NCBI RefSeq assembly: GCF_017813235.1
Contig: NZ_JAGISH010000007.1
Coordinates: forward strand, 62,001-126,000
Origin: Sagittula salina
GTDB lineage: Bacteria > Pseudomonadota > Alphaproteobacteria > Rhodobacterales > Rhodobacteraceae
Direction: 5' to 3'
Length of the DNA stretch: 64,000 nt
In this document: positions 61,905 through 64,000 of the stretch, in pieces
Layout: each line of letters starts with the position of its first letter
Position numbering within the stretch: position 1 is the first letter of the stretch
Program-made: the position numbers and the translations under genes
The notes under the pieces: model-generated
Seen by the model: the letters and a program-made list of their open reading frames with translations, nothing else
What the model was told of the DNA's origin: nothing
Database searches by the model: none

Positions 61905-64000
61905 ATGACTGCTGTTGCGACCGGACGATGGTCATTCAAGACAAAGCTTCAGCTCCTGTGCGCGGGGTTGGTTCTGTCGGCTTCGGCTATCGTGGCCCTC
62001 TCAATGTATACGCAAGCCTCTCAGGCCATCCACGAACGCGAGAGCGTCGCGCTCAAGGCCGAGGTCGCCCACTATACAGAGATGCTGGGCACGCCATTCA
62101 GGCTCATGGAACAGGACGCGAGCCTTTTCGCGCAATTCGGCGTCGTCTCGACGTTGATCAAGGGCGTCAATGCCGGGGCGAACACGGGCAGGCTGGAGGC
62201 GCGGATCGCTGGCGGCTTCTCCAGCCTCCTCAAGGCGCGGTCGCACTACTTTCAGGCGCGGGTTATCGGTCTGGCGGATAACGGGCGGGAAATCGTCCGG
62301 GTGAACAAGATCGACGATCAGATTGTCTATACTTCGCCCAGGGAGATGCAGCAAAAAGGCGATGAACCCTATATGCGCCAGCTCGCCAACAGCAAAGGAG
62401 CCTTCTTTTCTGCCGTCACGCTCAACCGTGAAAACGGGGTCGTCGACTCGCGGCGCTTGCCGACGATCCGACTCGTACAGCCGATCGTCGATGACAACGG
62501 GGTCACGATCGGGGCAATCGTGCTGAACGTTGATTACCGCGCTCTGCTGCAGAAGCCGAATTTCCAGATGTTGAAGGGGCACACCCTCACGGTCATCAAC
62601 GCGGAGGGTGACCATTTCCAGGCGACCTCCGGCACCGGAGAGGGTGTGTTGAGCCTGCATGATGACCCCGGCTTTGTGCCGTCGCCGTACCACGGCGCGT
62701 GGCAGGATGGTGAGTCATCCGTCATCATCCGGGATACCGAGGAGGCCTACCGCAAGACCCTCTCGCTTGGCGCGCCGGGGCACGGGCAGTACCTTGATGT
62801 GATCGTGAGCGTGCCCATACGGGCGCTGCACGAGCCCGGGGTGGTCGCGCTGCGCAACGCGCTATTGCTGGCGGGGGGCTTCCTCGTGCTTACGCTGCTC
62901 GTGGCCTGGATTGTCGGGGACCGGATCGCGCGGCCGCTGGTGGACCTCGCGCACGCAATCGCCAGCCGCGAGCGCGTGCTGAAACCTCTCGAACTTCGCC
63001 ACCAAGGTCATGGCGGCACCGACGAGGTTGGGTTGCTGGCGCATGCCTTCAATGGCCTGACAAGTCAGCTGATAGCGCAGACGGCGGAGACGCTGGCCAT
63101 CGTCAGCGCGGCACCCGACGGGATCGCGACCTTCGACGCGCACGGCAAAATCCTGAAATGCAACCGGGCCTTCGAAGACCTCTTTGGAGCGGGGCAGGGG
63201 GCGCTGAACGGCGCCAATCTTCGCGGTCTGCTGTGCGATGGGGACGCCCTTGGTGCCTTGATTCCACAGGCTGGAGCCGCCGCGGAGAGCGATGCTCGCG
63301 CTCTGTATTCTCTGGAGGGGTGCCGCCTTGACGGGACGACGTTTCCGGCAGAGGTGGCGCTCAACGCCGTCTCCGACGAGAGAGAAACGCGTTACGTCGC
63401 CATGCTGCGCGACGTCACAGAACGCCGAGAAGCGGAACGGCAACTGCGGCAGACCGTGGAAACCCTTGAGGCGACGAAAGTCGAACTCGTGCGCTCGAAC
63501 GAGGAGTTGGACACCTTCGCCTATATCGCCTCGCACGACCTGCGCGCCCCTTTACGGGTGATCCGAAATGCCAGCCGCTGGCTTGAAGATGACCTCGGAG
63601 ACGCGCTGGACGAGGAGTCTCAGGAAAATCTGGGCCTCCTGAGGAGCCGGGTGAACCGGATGGATCAGTTGCTGACCGATCTGCTTGAGCACTCGCGAGT
63701 CGGGCGCGTTCAGCATGACGGGAGCACGGTTACCGGCGCGGATCTAGTCGAGAACATCCGCCATTTGGTGAATGCTCCGGAGGGGTTCACGATCACCGCC
63801 AGTCCGGAACTGGAGGCGATGGAGGTTCGGCAGTTGCCGCTTCAGACTGTTCTGCTGAACCTCGTCTCCAACGCGTTGAAACACCACGACAAGGCCTGCG
63901 GCCATGTCATGATCGACGTGACGCGGACAGAGGACGGGGTCCTGCGGTTCGACGTAACCGATGACGGTCCGGGGATCGCGGTGGAGTACCAGACGCGGAT
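61905..64000 (+). CDS. Membrane-bound PAS sensor histidine kinase (3' end outside window)
   Basis: The first 698 residues of a sensor kinase. Order: TM1 (about 14-34), a large periplasmic sensor region (35-313, probably double-Cache-like), TM2 (about 315-336), HAMP (to about 390), PAS (about 394-505, with VAMLRDVTERREAE at its end), HisKA with His544 in YIASHDLRAP, and HATPase_c with the N box LNLVSNALKHHD (Asn656) and G1 box DDGPGI. The window ends inside the ATPase domain. AAGGA lies 9 nt upstream of ATG 61905. The cognate regulator is not visible; the signal is unknown. Confidence 0.9.
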   Translation, partial: MTAVATGRWSFKTKLQLLCAGLVLSASAIVALSMYTQASQAIHERESVALKAEVAHYTEMLGTPFRLMEQDASLFAQFGVVSTLIKGVNAGANTGRLEARIAGGFSSLLKARSHYFQARVIGLADNGREIVRVNKIDDQIVYTSPREMQQKGDEPYMRQLANSKGAFFSAVTLNRENGVVDSRRLPTIRLVQPIVDDNGVTIGAIVLNVDYRALLQKPNFQMLKGHTLTVINAEGDHFQATSGTGEGVLSLHDDPGFVPSPYHGAWQDGESSVIIRDTEEAYRKTLSLGAPGHGQYLDVIVSVPIRALHEPGVVALRNALLLAGGFLVLTLLVAWIVGDRIARPLVDLAHAIASRERVLKPLELRHQGHGGTDEVGLLAHAFNGLTSQLIAQTAETLAIVSAAPDGIATFDAHGKILKCNRAFEDLFGAGQGALNGANLRGLLCDGDALGALIPQAGAAAESDARALYSLEGCRLDGTTFPAEVALNAVSDERETRYVAMLRDVTERREAERQLRQTVETLEATKVELVRSNEELDTFAYIASHDLRAPLRVIRNASRWLEDDLGDALDEESQENLGLLRSRVNRMDQLLTDLLEHSRVGRVQHDGSTVTGADLVENIRHLVNAPEGFTITASPELEAMEVRQLPLQTVLLNLVSNALKHHDKACGHVMIDVTRTEDGVLRFDVTDDGPGIAVEYQTR

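Overview
The window is chromosomal DNA of high G+C content, most probably from an alphaproteobacterium of the Rhodobacteraceae/Paracoccaceae (Roseobacter group). This rests on gene order (tuf, tRNA-Trp, secE-nusG, L11/L1, L10/L12, rpoBC, str, S10 and spc blocks on one strand), on protein types typical of that family (DUF898/YjgN next to M48 peptidases, a twin-TM HIG1-like protein followed by a PduO-type adenosyltransferase, a 1378-residue RpoB), and on GC-biased codon use. Species cannot be read from the sequence.

Layout. 1-12.3 kb: etfB (3' end outside the window), two tandem copies of a DUF898 membrane protein plus M48 metalloprotease module, parC, an SH3-domain protein, an SDR oxidoreductase, a HIG1-like protein, a cobalamin adenosyltransferase and a cytochrome P450. 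12.4-18.6 kb: lipoprotein, tuf copy 1, a Gly/Ser-rich secreted protein with an outer-membrane barrel, tRNA-Trp, an acidic repeat protein, secE and nusG. 18.9-25.6 kb: a YcaQ-type glycosylase, rplK-rplA, four small secreted or outer-membrane genes, rplJ-rplL. 26.3-34.8 kb: rpoB-rpoC. 35-40.6 kb: a rhamnosyltransferase-like gene, then rpsL-rpsG-fusA-tuf copy 2. 40.9-56 kb: the S10/spc cluster from rpsJ to rpmD, broken after rplW by an opposite-strand nuclease-like gene and after rplP by 4.7 kb holding an RTX-repeat protein, a 2OG-Fe(II) oxygenase-like protein and a haem peroxidase. A terminator lies between rplR and rpsE, and rplO/secY do not follow rpmD. 56-64 kb: a metallo-beta-lactamase-fold hydrolase, a decayed transposase-like pseudogene, a DEAD-box helicase, a GntR-like remnant, a carboxymuconolactone decarboxylase-like gene and the 5' part of a sensor kinase.

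How it works together. Most of the window encodes transcription and translation machinery. Where the classical operons are broken, a good TTG-N17-TAnnnG promoter stands in front of the next ribosomal gene (nusG, rplK, rpoB, rpsL, rpsJ, rplB, rpmC), often followed at once by a GC hairpin and a T-rich stretch. This suggests many short, separately controlled transcription units. The rpsL leader is long and strongly structured. Accessory genes sit in the gaps between these units.

No CRISPR array, rRNA, prophage or intact insertion sequence was seen. The most unusual items are the fragmented ribosomal operons with their promoter/hairpin units, the rpsL leader, the duplicated DUF898-M48 module, the paralogous barrel pair, and the pseudogene at 57.6-58.8 kb.
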